Origin: an uncultured Oscillibacter sp.
GTDB lineage: Bacteria; Bacillota; Clostridia; Oscillospirales; Oscillospiraceae
Direction of reading: 5' to 3'
NCBI GenBank assembly: GCA_905234565.1
Contig: CAJOHW010000006.1
Span: forward strand, 1 to 43,072
DNA length: 43,072 nucleotides
A model generated the notes under the pieces. The model ran no database searches and was not told where the DNA came from. It saw only the letters and a list, made by a program, of their open reading frames with translations. Positions 24,118 through 31,462 of the stretch are shown here, piece by piece. Numbering within the stretch: the first letter of the stretch is position 1; each line of letters starts with the position of its first letter. The position numbers and the translations under genes were made by a program.

Positions 24118-24786
24118 ATGGAAGAAAAGGACCTGGAGAATCTGGACCGCCAGGAAGAAGAGGAAGCGCGGGGCACGGAGACGCCGGAACCGGCAGAGAC
24201 CGCCGCCAGTGCGCCGGACGCTGGCGCCGCCGCGCCGGATACGTGGGATCTGGTGAAGGGGCCGGACGGAAAGCCCGCCCGGGTAACCGTGCGGATCCGG
24301 GACGCCGCGCTGATGGGGCTGATCCGGCAGGTGGAGAGCGAAACCACCCGGGATTACATCGAGAACCGGGTGGTGCCGGAGATGGGCCGCTATGGGAAGA
24401 TGAGCGGGGAGTGCAAAAAAGTGTACTTCCGGTGCATGACCGCCTCCATCGTGCTGGGGGCTTTGATCCCGGTGGTGTCCGTGTTTTCCGACGGGGCCCT
24501 GTGGCTGCGGGTCCTCACCGCCCTGCTGGGTACCTCCATTACGGGCATCAATGCCTATCTGGCCCTGCAAAACTCCAAAGAGCTCTGGCAGTCCTACCGC
24601 AACATCCGGGAGGAACTGCTGCGGACGCTGTATTTCTACTTCAACGGCGCGGACATCTTCCGGGAGGGGTCCCAGGAGAGCCGGGACGCCCGGCTGGTAG
24701 ACGCCTGCGAGGCCGCTATGGCCGGAGAGGGCAGCGCCTGGCGGTCCCTGTGGAAGAAGGCCAACGCGGAAAACGGCGGCGCGTGA
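24118..24786 (+). CDS. DUF4231 two-helix membrane protein
   Basis: The 222-residue protein has an acidic, disordered N-terminus (about 1-50), then a domain with two transmembrane helices (about 106-123 and 129-150). These are flanked by helical segments YIENRVVPEMGRYGKMSGEC and LALQNSKELWQSYRNIREEL. This fits DUF4231, which is related to the SLATT two-helix membrane proteins, some of them effectors of nucleotide-signalling defence. No such partner is encoded nearby, so the role is open. ATG 24118 is chosen for GGGGAGGG upstream; the longer frame starts in the promoter. Confidence 0.75.
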   Translation: MEEKDLENLDRQEEEEARGTETPEPAETAASAPDAGAAAPDTWDLVKGPDGKPARVTVRIRDAALMGLIRQVESETTRDYIENRVVPEMGRYGKMSGECKKVYFRCMTASIVLGALIPVVSVFSDGALWLRVLTALLGTSITGINAYLALQNSKELWQSYRNIREELLRTLYFYFNGADIFREGSQESRDARLVDACEAAMAGEGSAWRSLWKKANAENGGA

Positions 24787-24847
24787 GGGACTGTCCCTCT
24801 GCAAGAGATCGTTTCACACCCGACACATCAGGAAAGGAGCAAGTTCC

Positions 24848-25198
24848 ATGGTTACCCGTTCTGAAAACTGTCCCCGCAAAGACACCTGCCTGCGTAACGG
24901 CAGGGGCACCGTGAACATCAAGGACATCGCGGACAAGGAGGCCATGTATGGCCACGCCCGCCTCTTTGCCCACCTCACCGTGGAGCCGGGCCGATCCATC
25001 GGCCTCCACGCCCATGAGCACGAGACGGAGTTCTTCTACATCCTCCGGGGGGAAGGGGTCTTTCACGACAACGGTGAACTGGTGACGGTGCATCCCGGGG
25101 ACGTTTGCTCCACCGGGTACGGCGCGGAACACGCCATGGAGAACAACTCCGACGAGACGCTGGAGTTCATCGCCCTCATTATGCTGGAAAAAGGCTGA
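24848..25198 (+). CDS. Small cupin-domain protein
   Basis: The 116-residue protein is a single cupin barrel. Likely metal ligands are in GLHAHEHETEFFYILRGEG (two His and a Glu) and the later His of YGAEHAMENN. Such proteins may bind metals, sugars or small acids, and the ligand cannot be told. AAAGGAG lies about 9 bases before the ATG. It may be co-transcribed with the DUF4231 gene, 61 bases upstream. Confidence 0.85.
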   Translation: MVTRSENCPRKDTCLRNGRGTVNIKDIADKEAMYGHARLFAHLTVEPGRSIGLHAHEHETEFFYILRGEGVFHDNGELVTVHPGDVCSTGYGAEHAMENNSDETLEFIALIMLEKG

Positions 25199-25213
25199 TA
25201 CCCAAAATTTTAC

Positions 25214-25242
25214 TTGCCAACAAAGGCAGGCTGTTGTATAAT
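25214..25242 (+). promoter_or_regulatory. Promoter of the beta-helix protein/glmM unit
   Basis: TTGCCA (25214-25219), 17 bases, perfect TATAAT (25237-25242). Confidence 0.75.
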
Positions 25243-25244
25243 GG

Positions 25245-25417
25245 TCCGGATCCGGGGCCTTTGGGCCTTCGGATCCGGAACGGATCAAAGGCGGCAAAGG
25301 GAACTGTCATGGATGCGGCTGTCCGGTTGTGTCTGTGGCAAGTTTTTTTCGCTGTATTTTTTCGGGTACGGCAAGGTCCCGGCCCGGAGACAACCATAGG
25401 AAAGGAGCGGCGCGGAT
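25245..25417 (+). promoter_or_regulatory. Long structured leader of the glmM unit
   Basis: About 170 nt separate the promoter from the first gene. The leader starts with a strong hairpin (TCCGGATCCG at 25245-25254 with its complement at 25270-25279) and later has two T-rich runs (GTTTTTTTC, TATTTTTTC). It matches no riboswitch I recognise. A regulatory role is an inference from length and folding. Confidence 0.4.
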
Positions 25418-26089
25418 ATGGAACCTGTCAGGATTGCGGACCTGTTCGACTTGTCCCACACGCTGGCAAAACCGTTTTTGGAGGCTTTCACCTATCCATG
25501 GGAGGCCCTGGGAGGACTGAAAGCCTTTCTCTTGTCCCTGGGACCCACCCTCATTGCCCAGGGCTATCAGGAGACCGCCCCCTCCGTGTGGGTCCATGAG
25601 ACGGCCACGGTGGCCCCTACGGCCTGCCTGGGAGGCCCCTGCATCATCGGCCCTGAGACGGAGGTCCGGCACTGCGCCTTTGTCCGGGGCTCCGCCCTGG
25701 TGGGGGCACAGTGCGTGGTGGGCAACTCCGTGGAGTTGAAAAACGTGATCCTCTTTGACCGGGTGCAGACCCCCCACTATAACTACGTGGGAGACAGCAT
25801 CCTGGGCTTTCGTGCCCACATGGGGGCGGGCAGCATCACCAGCAACGTGAAAAGCGACCGGACCCTGGTGGTGGTCAAGACGGACCCGCCGGTGGAGACG
25901 GGGCTGAAGAAATTCGGGGCCATGCTGGGGGACGGCGTGGAGGTGGGCTGCAACACGGTGCTGAACCCCGGCACCATTGTGGGCCGCAATTCCAGCATCT
26001 ATCCGGTCAGCTGTGTCCGGGGGGTCATCCCGGCGGAGAGCATCGTAAAAACCGGCGGCGTTGTGGTGCGGCGGAACCAGGAGGGATAA
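25418..26089 (+). CDS. Left-handed beta-helix (hexapeptide) protein, GlmU C-terminal-like
   Basis: The 223-residue protein has about 50 N-terminal residues and then many imperfect hexapeptide repeats (VAPTACLGGPCIIGPETEVR, ALVGAQCVVGNSVELKN, LGDGVEVGCNTVLNPGTIVG) that form a left-handed beta-helix. This fold belongs to acyl- and nucleotidyltransferases. There is no Rossmann nucleotidyltransferase domain. It resembles the acetyltransferase half of GlmU, and glmM follows directly, so a role in UDP-GlcNAc formation is plausible. The substrate is not shown by the sequence. AAAGGAG precedes the ATG. Confidence 0.8.
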   Translation: MEPVRIADLFDLSHTLAKPFLEAFTYPWEALGGLKAFLLSLGPTLIAQGYQETAPSVWVHETATVAPTACLGGPCIIGPETEVRHCAFVRGSALVGAQCVVGNSVELKNVILFDRVQTPHYNYVGDSILGFRAHMGAGSITSNVKSDRTLVVVKTDPPVETGLKKFGAMLGDGVEVGCNTVLNPGTIVGRNSSIYPVSCVRGVIPAESIVKTGGVVVRRNQEG

Positions 26090-26092
26090 GGC

Positions 26093-27475
26093 GTGGGTAA
26101 GTATTTCGGCACGGACGGCTTCCGGGGCGAGGCCAACAAAACCCTGACGGCGGATCACGCCTACCGGATTGGGCGGTTTTTGGGCTGGTACTACGGCGAT
26201 CAAAAGCGCCAGGGCGGTTCGGAGCGTCCCGCCCGTATCGTCATCGGCAAGGATACCCGCCGCTCTTCCTATATGTTTGAGTTCGCCCTGGCGGCGGGGC
26301 TCACCGCCTCCGGCGCGGACGCCTATCTTCTCCACGTCACCACCACCCCCTCCGTGTCCTACCTGTGCCGGGTGGACGAGTTCGACTGCGGCATTATGAT
26401 CTCCGCCTCCCACAACCCATACTATGACAACGGCATCAAACTCCTCAACAGCCGGGGAGAGAAGATGGACGAGAAGACCATCGCCTTGGTGGAGGCCTAT
26501 TTGGACGGGCAGTTGTCCATTGACGGGCAGACAGAGGCCCCCTTCGCCCACCGGGCCGCCATCGGCCGGACCATCGACTACGCCAGCGGCCGTAACCGCT
26601 ATATCGGCTACCTGATCTCCCTGGGGATGTACTCCTTCCGGGGAAAGACCGTGGCCCTGGACTGCGCCAACGGCGCGGCATGGATGATCGCCAAGGCGGT
26701 GTTTGAGGCCCTGGGGGCCAGAACCCTCCTGATCAATGCCTTTCCCAACGGCTTGAACATCAACGAGAACGCCGGGTCCACCCACCTGGAAGGGCTGCAA
26801 AAATACGTCACAGAACACGGCTGCGACGTGGGCTTCGCCTATGACGGGGACGCGGACCGGTGCCTGTGCGTGGACGAAAAGGGCGGAATCGTCACCGGGG
26901 ATCATATTCTCTATCTCTACGGAAAATATATGAAGGAGCGGGGAAAACTCCTGGGCAACACCGTGGTCACTACGGTCATGAGCAACTTCGGCCTCTACAA
27001 GGCCTTCGACGAGGCGGGTATCGGCTACGCACAGACGGATGTGGGCGACAAGTACGTCTATGACTATATGTCTAAGCACGGGTGCCGCTTAGGCGGCGAG
27101 CAGTCCGGACACATCATCTTTACGAAATACGCCACCACCGGCGACGGTATCCTCACCTCTTTGAAACTCATGGAGGTGCTGTGCGCCAAGGAAGTGCCCA
27201 TGAGCCGCCTGTGCAAGGGGCTGACCATCTATCCCCAGATTCTACTGAACCTGCGGGTGACGGACAAGGCAGCCTGTCAGGCGGATGAGGCCGTGAAGCA
27301 AAGCGTCCGGAACGTGGAGACGGCCCTGGGCAGGAGCGGACGGATTCTGGTACGGCCTTCGGGCACAGAACCCCTGCTGCGGATTATGGTGGAGGCGGAG
27401 AGCCAGGACCTGTGCCGGAAGTACGCCGAACAGGTGGCCCAGACCGTCCGGGAACGGGGCTACGTCCTGGAATAA
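26093..27475 (+). CDS. glmM: Phosphoglucosamine mutase
   Basis: The 460-residue enzyme converts glucosamine 6-phosphate to the 1-phosphate for wall precursor synthesis. The N-terminal GKYFGTDGFRGEAN is typical of GlmM. The phosphoserine is Ser106 in ISASHNP, the metal site is YDGDADRC, and the C-terminal phosphate loop is RPSGTEPLLRIM. The GTG at 26093 has CAGGAGG upstream, inside the end of the preceding gene, so the two are probably translated in step. GlmM versus other hexose mutases is well supported by length and motifs. Confidence 0.93.
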   Translation: MGKYFGTDGFRGEANKTLTADHAYRIGRFLGWYYGDQKRQGGSERPARIVIGKDTRRSSYMFEFALAAGLTASGADAYLLHVTTTPSVSYLCRVDEFDCGIMISASHNPYYDNGIKLLNSRGEKMDEKTIALVEAYLDGQLSIDGQTEAPFAHRAAIGRTIDYASGRNRYIGYLISLGMYSFRGKTVALDCANGAAWMIAKAVFEALGARTLLINAFPNGLNINENAGSTHLEGLQKYVTEHGCDVGFAYDGDADRCLCVDEKGGIVTGDHILYLYGKYMKERGKLLGNTVVTTVMSNFGLYKAFDEAGIGYAQTDVGDKYVYDYMSKHGCRLGGEQSGHIIFTKYATTGDGILTSLKLMEVLCAKEVPMSRLCKGLTIYPQILLNLRVTDKAACQADEAVKQSVRNVETALGRSGRILVRPSGTEPLLRIMVEAESQDLCRKYAEQVAQTVRERGYVLE

Positions 27476-27508
27476 AGTTGGAATGGGCGGGAGAGGACAG
27501 GAAGCGGT

Positions 27509-28009
27509 ATGGAACATCTCAAAAAGCGGCGGTTCGGCCCCCTGTGGCTGTGGCTGGTGCTGACCGCCGGGGCGGTGGCGGCTACGTGCTTCTTTTCCAG
27601 CCAGTCCGGTTCCGTATCTGACGATTTGAGCCTGGGCCTTGTGAAAAAACTCCTGTCCCTCTTTCTCCCGGATGCCTCTGCCGTTGAGATGGAATTCTTC
27701 AACCACATCCTGCGGAAACTGGCCCATTTCTTCCTCTATTGGGTTCTGGGCTGCGGGCTGTACGGCCTGCTTCTGCGCCAGGACCGCCTCCCCCAGATTC
27801 CGGCGGCCCTGGTCCTGGGGGCGGCATACGCATCCTTGGACGAGTACCACCAGAGTTTTGTCCAGGGCAGAACGCCGGGAGTGCGGGATGTGCTCATCGA
27901 CAGCTGCGGCGTTCTGGCGGGCTGCGCGGTGATTGCGGCCCTGGCCCAGCTGAGCAGGGAGCTTCCGGCGGATCCCGGGACCGGGAACGCTTCCGAGAGA
28001 GCGCGATAA
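27509..28009 (+). CDS. VanZ-like family membrane protein
   Basis: The 166-residue protein has about four transmembrane helices and the VanZ family motifs FSSQSG, LRKLAHFFLYWVLG, SLDEYHQSFVQGRTPGVRDV and LIDSCG. VanZ confers low-level teicoplanin resistance by an unclear route, but most chromosomal relatives have no known role and probably act in the envelope. It follows glmM by 33 bases and is likely in the same operon. AGGAAG precedes the ATG. Confidence 0.88.
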   Translation: MEHLKKRRFGPLWLWLVLTAGAVAATCFFSSQSGSVSDDLSLGLVKKLLSLFLPDASAVEMEFFNHILRKLAHFFLYWVLGCGLYGLLLRQDRLPQIPAALVLGAAYASLDEYHQSFVQGRTPGVRDVLIDSCGVLAGCAVIAALAQLSRELPADPGTGNASERAR

Positions 28010-28043
28010 AAGAGAAACGGCAGAAAAGCGAGGTGTCGGAGGG

Positions 28044-28532
28044 TTGAATTTTGGACAGGCCCTGTGGGAGACGGAACTGGGAAAGATGCTGGCGGCGGCG
28101 GCATTCTCCATGGTGCCGGTGGTGGAACTGCGGGGGGGGATCCCTCTGGCCATGCTGTGGGGATTGAGTCCCTTGGAAGCCTACGTCTCCTGCGTCATAG
28201 GGAATCTGGTGCCGGTGCCCTTAATCATCGTCTATATCCGGCGGGTGTTCCTGTGGATGCGCCGCCGGTTCCCCCGGCTGGGGGGCATGGTGGACGCCCT
28301 GGAACGCAAGGCCCATCTCAAAGGCCGTAAAGTGCTGAAATACCGGTACTTTGGGCTGTTCTTGTTTGTGGCGGTGCCTTTGCCGGGCACCGGAGGCTGG
28401 ACCGGTGCGCTGGCGGCGGCCTTTCTCAATATGCGCCTTCGCAATGCGGTACCCTCCATCGCCCTGGGGCTCATGACGGCGGGCTTTATCGTCCTGGTGC
28501 TGACTGGCTCCATTGTCGGCGTCCTTACATAA
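28044..28532 (+). CDS. Small multidrug export-type (COG2426) membrane protein
   Basis: The 162-residue protein has about four helices and matches the COG2426 family: VVELRGGIPLAMLWGL near the N-terminus, YFGLFLFVAVPLPGTGGWTG in the middle. The family name suggests export, but little evidence supports a substrate. The TTG start at 28044 is set by GAGGTG eight bases upstream; no other start in frame fits. Confidence 0.82.
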   Translation: MNFGQALWETELGKMLAAAAFSMVPVVELRGGIPLAMLWGLSPLEAYVSCVIGNLVPVPLIIVYIRRVFLWMRRRFPRLGGMVDALERKAHLKGRKVLKYRYFGLFLFVAVPLPGTGGWTGALAAAFLNMRLRNAVPSIALGLMTAGFIVLVLTGSIVGVLT

Positions 28533-28585
28533 CCGCAGCCACGCAAAGCAAAAAATAGGAAAGAGGAAACAGGAGGACACAAGCT

Positions 28586-29443
28586 ATGAAAGGGATTCTG
28601 CTGGCCGCCGGGAAAGGAACCCGGCTCTATCCCATGACCCGCCCGGTGTGCAAACCCCTTTTGCCGGTCTATGACAAGCCCCTGATCTATTACCCCCTGG
28701 CGGTCCTGATGCAGGCGGGGATCTCGGACATCCTCATCATTGCCCCTCCGGGGGAACAGGCCGCCTTTACCGCCCTATTAGGCAACGGCAGCGCCTTCGG
28801 CCTGAACATCTACTATACCGTGCAGCCCGTGGCCCGGGGGATTGCCGACGCCTTAGTCATTGGGGAGAGCTTCGCCGGAGGGGACCAGGTGTGCCTGGTG
28901 CTGGGAGACAACATCTTCCATGCCCTGACCTTGGAGCGGACGTTGAAACGGGCGGCGGAACAGACCGACGGGGCCACGGTCTTTGGCTACTGGGTGGAGA
29001 ACCCCCGGCCTTTCGGCGTGGTGGAGTTTGATGAGACGGGAAAGGCCATCTCCATTGAGGAAAAGCCCCAGAAGCCCAAGAGCAACTATATCGTCCCGGG
29101 GCTGTACTTCTACGACCGCCAGGTCATGGAGATTGTGCGGGGGCTGAAGCCCTCCGCCCGGGGCGAACTGGAAATCACGGATGTCAACCGGGAGTACTTG
29201 CGCCGGGATGCCCTGCGGGTGATGCCCTTAGAAAAAGGCTGTACCTGGCTGGACGCCGGTACCGCAGACAACCTGCTGGTGGCGGCCCAGACCATCAAGG
29301 GCATCCAGGAACAGAGCGGGCGGTACGTGGGGTGCCTGGAAGAGATCGCCCTGAACCAGGGCTGGATCTCCCGGGAACAGGTCCGGTCCATGGGGGAGGA
29401 ACTGAACATGACCTCCTACGGGCAGTATCTCCTAAACCTGTAA
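28586..29443 (+). CDS. rfbA: Glucose-1-phosphate thymidylyltransferase
   Basis: The 285-residue enzyme makes dTDP-glucose, the first step to dTDP-rhamnose. The nucleotide-binding loop AAGKGTRLYPMT replaces the more common GGSGTRL. The sugar-site motifs KPLLPVYDKPLIYYPL, VLGDNIFH, IEEKPQKPKSNYIVPGLYF, GELEITDVN and GCTWLDAGT are intact. No rfbB, rfbC or rfbD gene is near. GGAGGACACAAGCT precedes the ATG. Confidence 0.92.
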   Translation: MKGILLAAGKGTRLYPMTRPVCKPLLPVYDKPLIYYPLAVLMQAGISDILIIAPPGEQAAFTALLGNGSAFGLNIYYTVQPVARGIADALVIGESFAGGDQVCLVLGDNIFHALTLERTLKRAAEQTDGATVFGYWVENPRPFGVVEFDETGKAISIEEKPQKPKSNYIVPGLYFYDRQVMEIVRGLKPSARGELEITDVNREYLRRDALRVMPLEKGCTWLDAGTADNLLVAAQTIKGIQEQSGRYVGCLEEIALNQGWISREQVRSMGEELNMTSYGQYLLNL

Positions 29444-29480
29444 AGCGCGGAAAAAAACTTTCAGACAGGAGGCGGCGGCT

Positions 29481-30332
29481 GTGAAAACGGGACTGGTATT
29501 GGAGGGCGGCGCTCTGCGGACCATCTACTCCTGCGGCGTGTGCGACGCATTTCTGGACGCGGGACTGCCCCTGCCGGACTATACCGTCGGCGTCTCCGCC
29601 GGCATCGCCTACGGAGCCAGCTTCCTTTCCCGGCAGAGCCGGAGGAATTTGAAGCTGGCGGCGTCCTACGCCAACGACCCCCGCTATATGGGAATGCGGA
29701 ACTTCCGGGACCCGAATAACCGGGCCTACTTCGGCATGAAGTTCGTCTATGAGACCATCCCCAACGAGCTGGTGCCCTACGATTACGACGCCTTTGCCGC
29801 CTATCCCGGCACCGTGGAGGCGGTGGTCACCAATTTGGAGACGGGTAAGGCAGAATACCTGCCTGTCCCCCGGGACGACCGGTCCAATACAGTCCTCCGG
29901 GCCACCTGCGCCATCCCTCTGATGTTCCCGCCTATTGAGGTGGACGGCCAGTGGTACTTTGACGGCGGCTGCGCGGATCCCATCCCCTGGCGGCGGGCCT
30001 TTGAGGCGGGCTGTGACCGGGTGGTGGTGATTCTGACCCGGGAGCGGGACTACCGCAAGCGCGGCGGCGGAAATTTGGCCGTGGAACTGGCCTACCGCCG
30101 CCACACCGCCTTCGTGGACACCATGCGCCATCGGACAGAACACTACAACACCTGCCGGGAGGAACTGTTTCAGCTGGAAGCCCAGGGGAAACTCCTGGTC
30201 ATCGCCCCGGAGGACACCTTGGGCTGTTCCCGGACGGAGCGGAACCTAAAAGTCATCCGCGCTCTTTGGCAGGAGGGCTACTTCGCGGGGCTCCACGCCG
30301 CCGGGACGGTCCGGTCCTTCTGGGAGAAATAA
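29481..30332 (+). CDS. Patatin family phospholipase (YjjU-like)
   Basis: The 283-residue protein is a second, distinct patatin. The oxyanion loop is GGALRT, the nucleophile is Ser39 in GVSAG and the aspartate is Asp161 in FDGGCADPIP. It fits the bacterial YjjU-like subgroup, probable lysophospholipases. GTG at 29481 is preceded by CAGGAGG at a suitable distance. It follows rfbA by 37 bases and ends at a strong terminator. The membrane-lipid function is inferred from the family. Confidence 0.88.
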   Translation: MKTGLVLEGGALRTIYSCGVCDAFLDAGLPLPDYTVGVSAGIAYGASFLSRQSRRNLKLAASYANDPRYMGMRNFRDPNNRAYFGMKFVYETIPNELVPYDYDAFAAYPGTVEAVVTNLETGKAEYLPVPRDDRSNTVLRATCAIPLMFPPIEVDGQWYFDGGCADPIPWRRAFEAGCDRVVVILTRERDYRKRGGGNLAVELAYRRHTAFVDTMRHRTEHYNTCREELFQLEAQGKLLVIAPEDTLGCSRTERNLKVIRALWQEGYFAGLHAAGTVRSFWEK

Positions 30333-30339
30333 AAAAGCA

Positions 30340-30378
30340 AAAGAGGATTCCGTGCCCTGACGGGCGGAATCCTCTTTT
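30340..30378 (+). terminator. Intrinsic terminator after the patatin gene
   Basis: The stem AAAGAGGATTCCG with its complement is followed by TTTTTC. The opposite strand also has a T-rich end, so it can serve the convergent leftward genes. Confidence 0.9.
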
Positions 30379-30399
30379 TCACGCGGTTTGATCCAGTCC

Positions 30400-30726
30400 T
30401 CACAAAATCAACAGCAGCCCCAGGGCCATGATCAGTTCCTCGTCCGCGTCCTCGCTGGACAGCAGCAGCAAAATCCCCAGCAGCAGCAGATCCCCTGTGT
30501 CCACCTGTTCCAGATGGAACCGGTCCAGAAACCGCCGGAGAAAGGCGCTGAGGCTGTCCCCGCCGGGAGGCGGTTCCGGATGGGGCGGAGGCGGATTGGG
30601 GCGGGGCGGCGGCGGATCCGGAAGCGGGGGCGGATCCGGACGGGGACGGTCGTGACTTCGCGGACCATCCTCCTCGGGAATGCGGACGTATGTACCGCGA
30701 TCATTTTGCAGATACCGGTTATACAT
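30400..30726 (-). CDS. Small Pro-rich protein with a Leu-rich C-terminus, unknown
   Basis: I cannot name this 108-residue protein. The N-terminus (MYNRYLQNDRGTYVRIPEED) leads into a Pro/Arg-rich stretch (about 22-55), then a short helix. It ends in the Leu-rich segment GDLLLLGILLLLSSEDADEE, followed by LIMALGLLLIL. Such tails occur in small uncharacterised clostridial proteins. The gene starts three bases after the stop of the upstream small gene, with GGGAGG as ribosome site, so it is co-translated. A sporulation or envelope role is a guess. Confidence 0.7.
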   Translation of the reverse strand: MYNRYLQNDRGTYVRIPEEDGPRSHDRPRPDPPPLPDPPPPRPNPPPPHPEPPPGGDSLSAFLRRFLDRFHLEQVDTGDLLLLGILLLLSSEDADEELIMALGLLLIL

Positions 30727-30729
30727 CCC

Positions 30730-31110
30730 TTATCCCTCCCGGCTGACGAAAAATTCCCGTCCCAGACGGAACAGCCGCGCCAGCTGTAAGGCCCGCTCCA
30801 TCTTCGCCCGCCGCTCCGGTTTCAGATACGGCCCCAGGGCTTCCAGCAACGCCCGGGCATGGGAATCCCCCTGTCCCCCCAGGGCCTGGAACACCTGGGC
30901 CGCTCCCTCCATGCCCCCTGCTATCCCCCCTATGCCTCCCGGGGAACCGCCCATAGGCGGCGGGGGCGGCGGCACCGATCCCTGTCCCGGCGGCGGGGAA
31001 CCGGGGGACGGGCCGCTCTGTGCCCCCAGGGACTGGGCCAGCTGGGCGATTTGGGCCATAGCCGCCGGGTTGGAGAGGATACTGTTGAGCTTGTCGTCAA
31101 ACTCCGCCAC
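30730..31110 (-). CDS. Small protein with Pro/Gly-rich middle, unknown
   Basis: The 126-residue protein has a helical N-terminus (AEFDDKLNSILSNPAAMAQI), a low-complexity Pro/Gly-rich stretch (about 33-66) and a helical C-terminus (LGPYLKPERRAKMERALQLA). I do not recognise it. Its GTG start at 31110 overlaps the upstream gene by 14 bases, with AGGCGG as ribosome site. It is the middle gene of a tightly packed trio. Confidence 0.72.
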   Translation of the reverse strand: MAEFDDKLNSILSNPAAMAQIAQLAQSLGAQSGPSPGSPPPGQGSVPPPPPPMGGSPGGIGGIAGGMEGAAQVFQALGGQGDSHARALLEALGPYLKPERRAKMERALQLARLFRLGREFFVSREG

Positions 31111-31345
31111 TGCGTACCGCCTGGGAGATCCGCTCTAACAGCGCCGCCCCGCCGGGGGTCTGGGAGATCCGCCGGATCCGCTCCGCCATCTCCGCCGTGT
31201 CCCCCCGGGCGGCGTTCTGCACCGCCTGGGAAAAACCTCCGCCTTCCAGCATCCCCATCAGCGCCTGGCCGTCCCGGGAAGCCATGACACTTTGCAGCAG
31301 GGCCGGGTTTCTTCGCAATGCCCGGGCCGTCTGTTCCATATCCAT
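31097..31345 (-). CDS. Small helical protein, first of a three-gene unit, unknown
   Basis: The 82-residue protein is all helical by composition (DMEQTARALRRNPALLQSVM, AERIRRISQTPGGAALLERI). No domain is recognised. GAAGGAGG lies about seven bases before the ATG. It overlaps the next gene. The trio may form one complex. Function unknown. Confidence 0.72.
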   Translation of the reverse strand: MDMEQTARALRRNPALLQSVMASRDGQALMGMLEGGGFSQAVQNAARGDTAEMAERIRRISQTPGGAALLERISQAVRSGGV

Positions 31346-31462
31346 TGCCGCGCCTCCTTCTCTACTAAGCGTTTCCAGTCCAGTATATGAGGCGGCTGGA
31401 GGAAACGGACCGGAGGGCGGGAGAAAATTTCGGCCCGTGGGGCTGGGAAACCGTGCTCTGTC

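Noticed and set aside
25307-27079. A 590-codon open frame on the minus strand opposite the beta-helix/glmM genes
   Set aside because: It is antisense to two genes with clear family motifs. Its composition is that of a GC-rich shadow frame and no domain is visible. Similar long shadow frames at 11087-12844 and 7031-8539 were dropped for the same reason.
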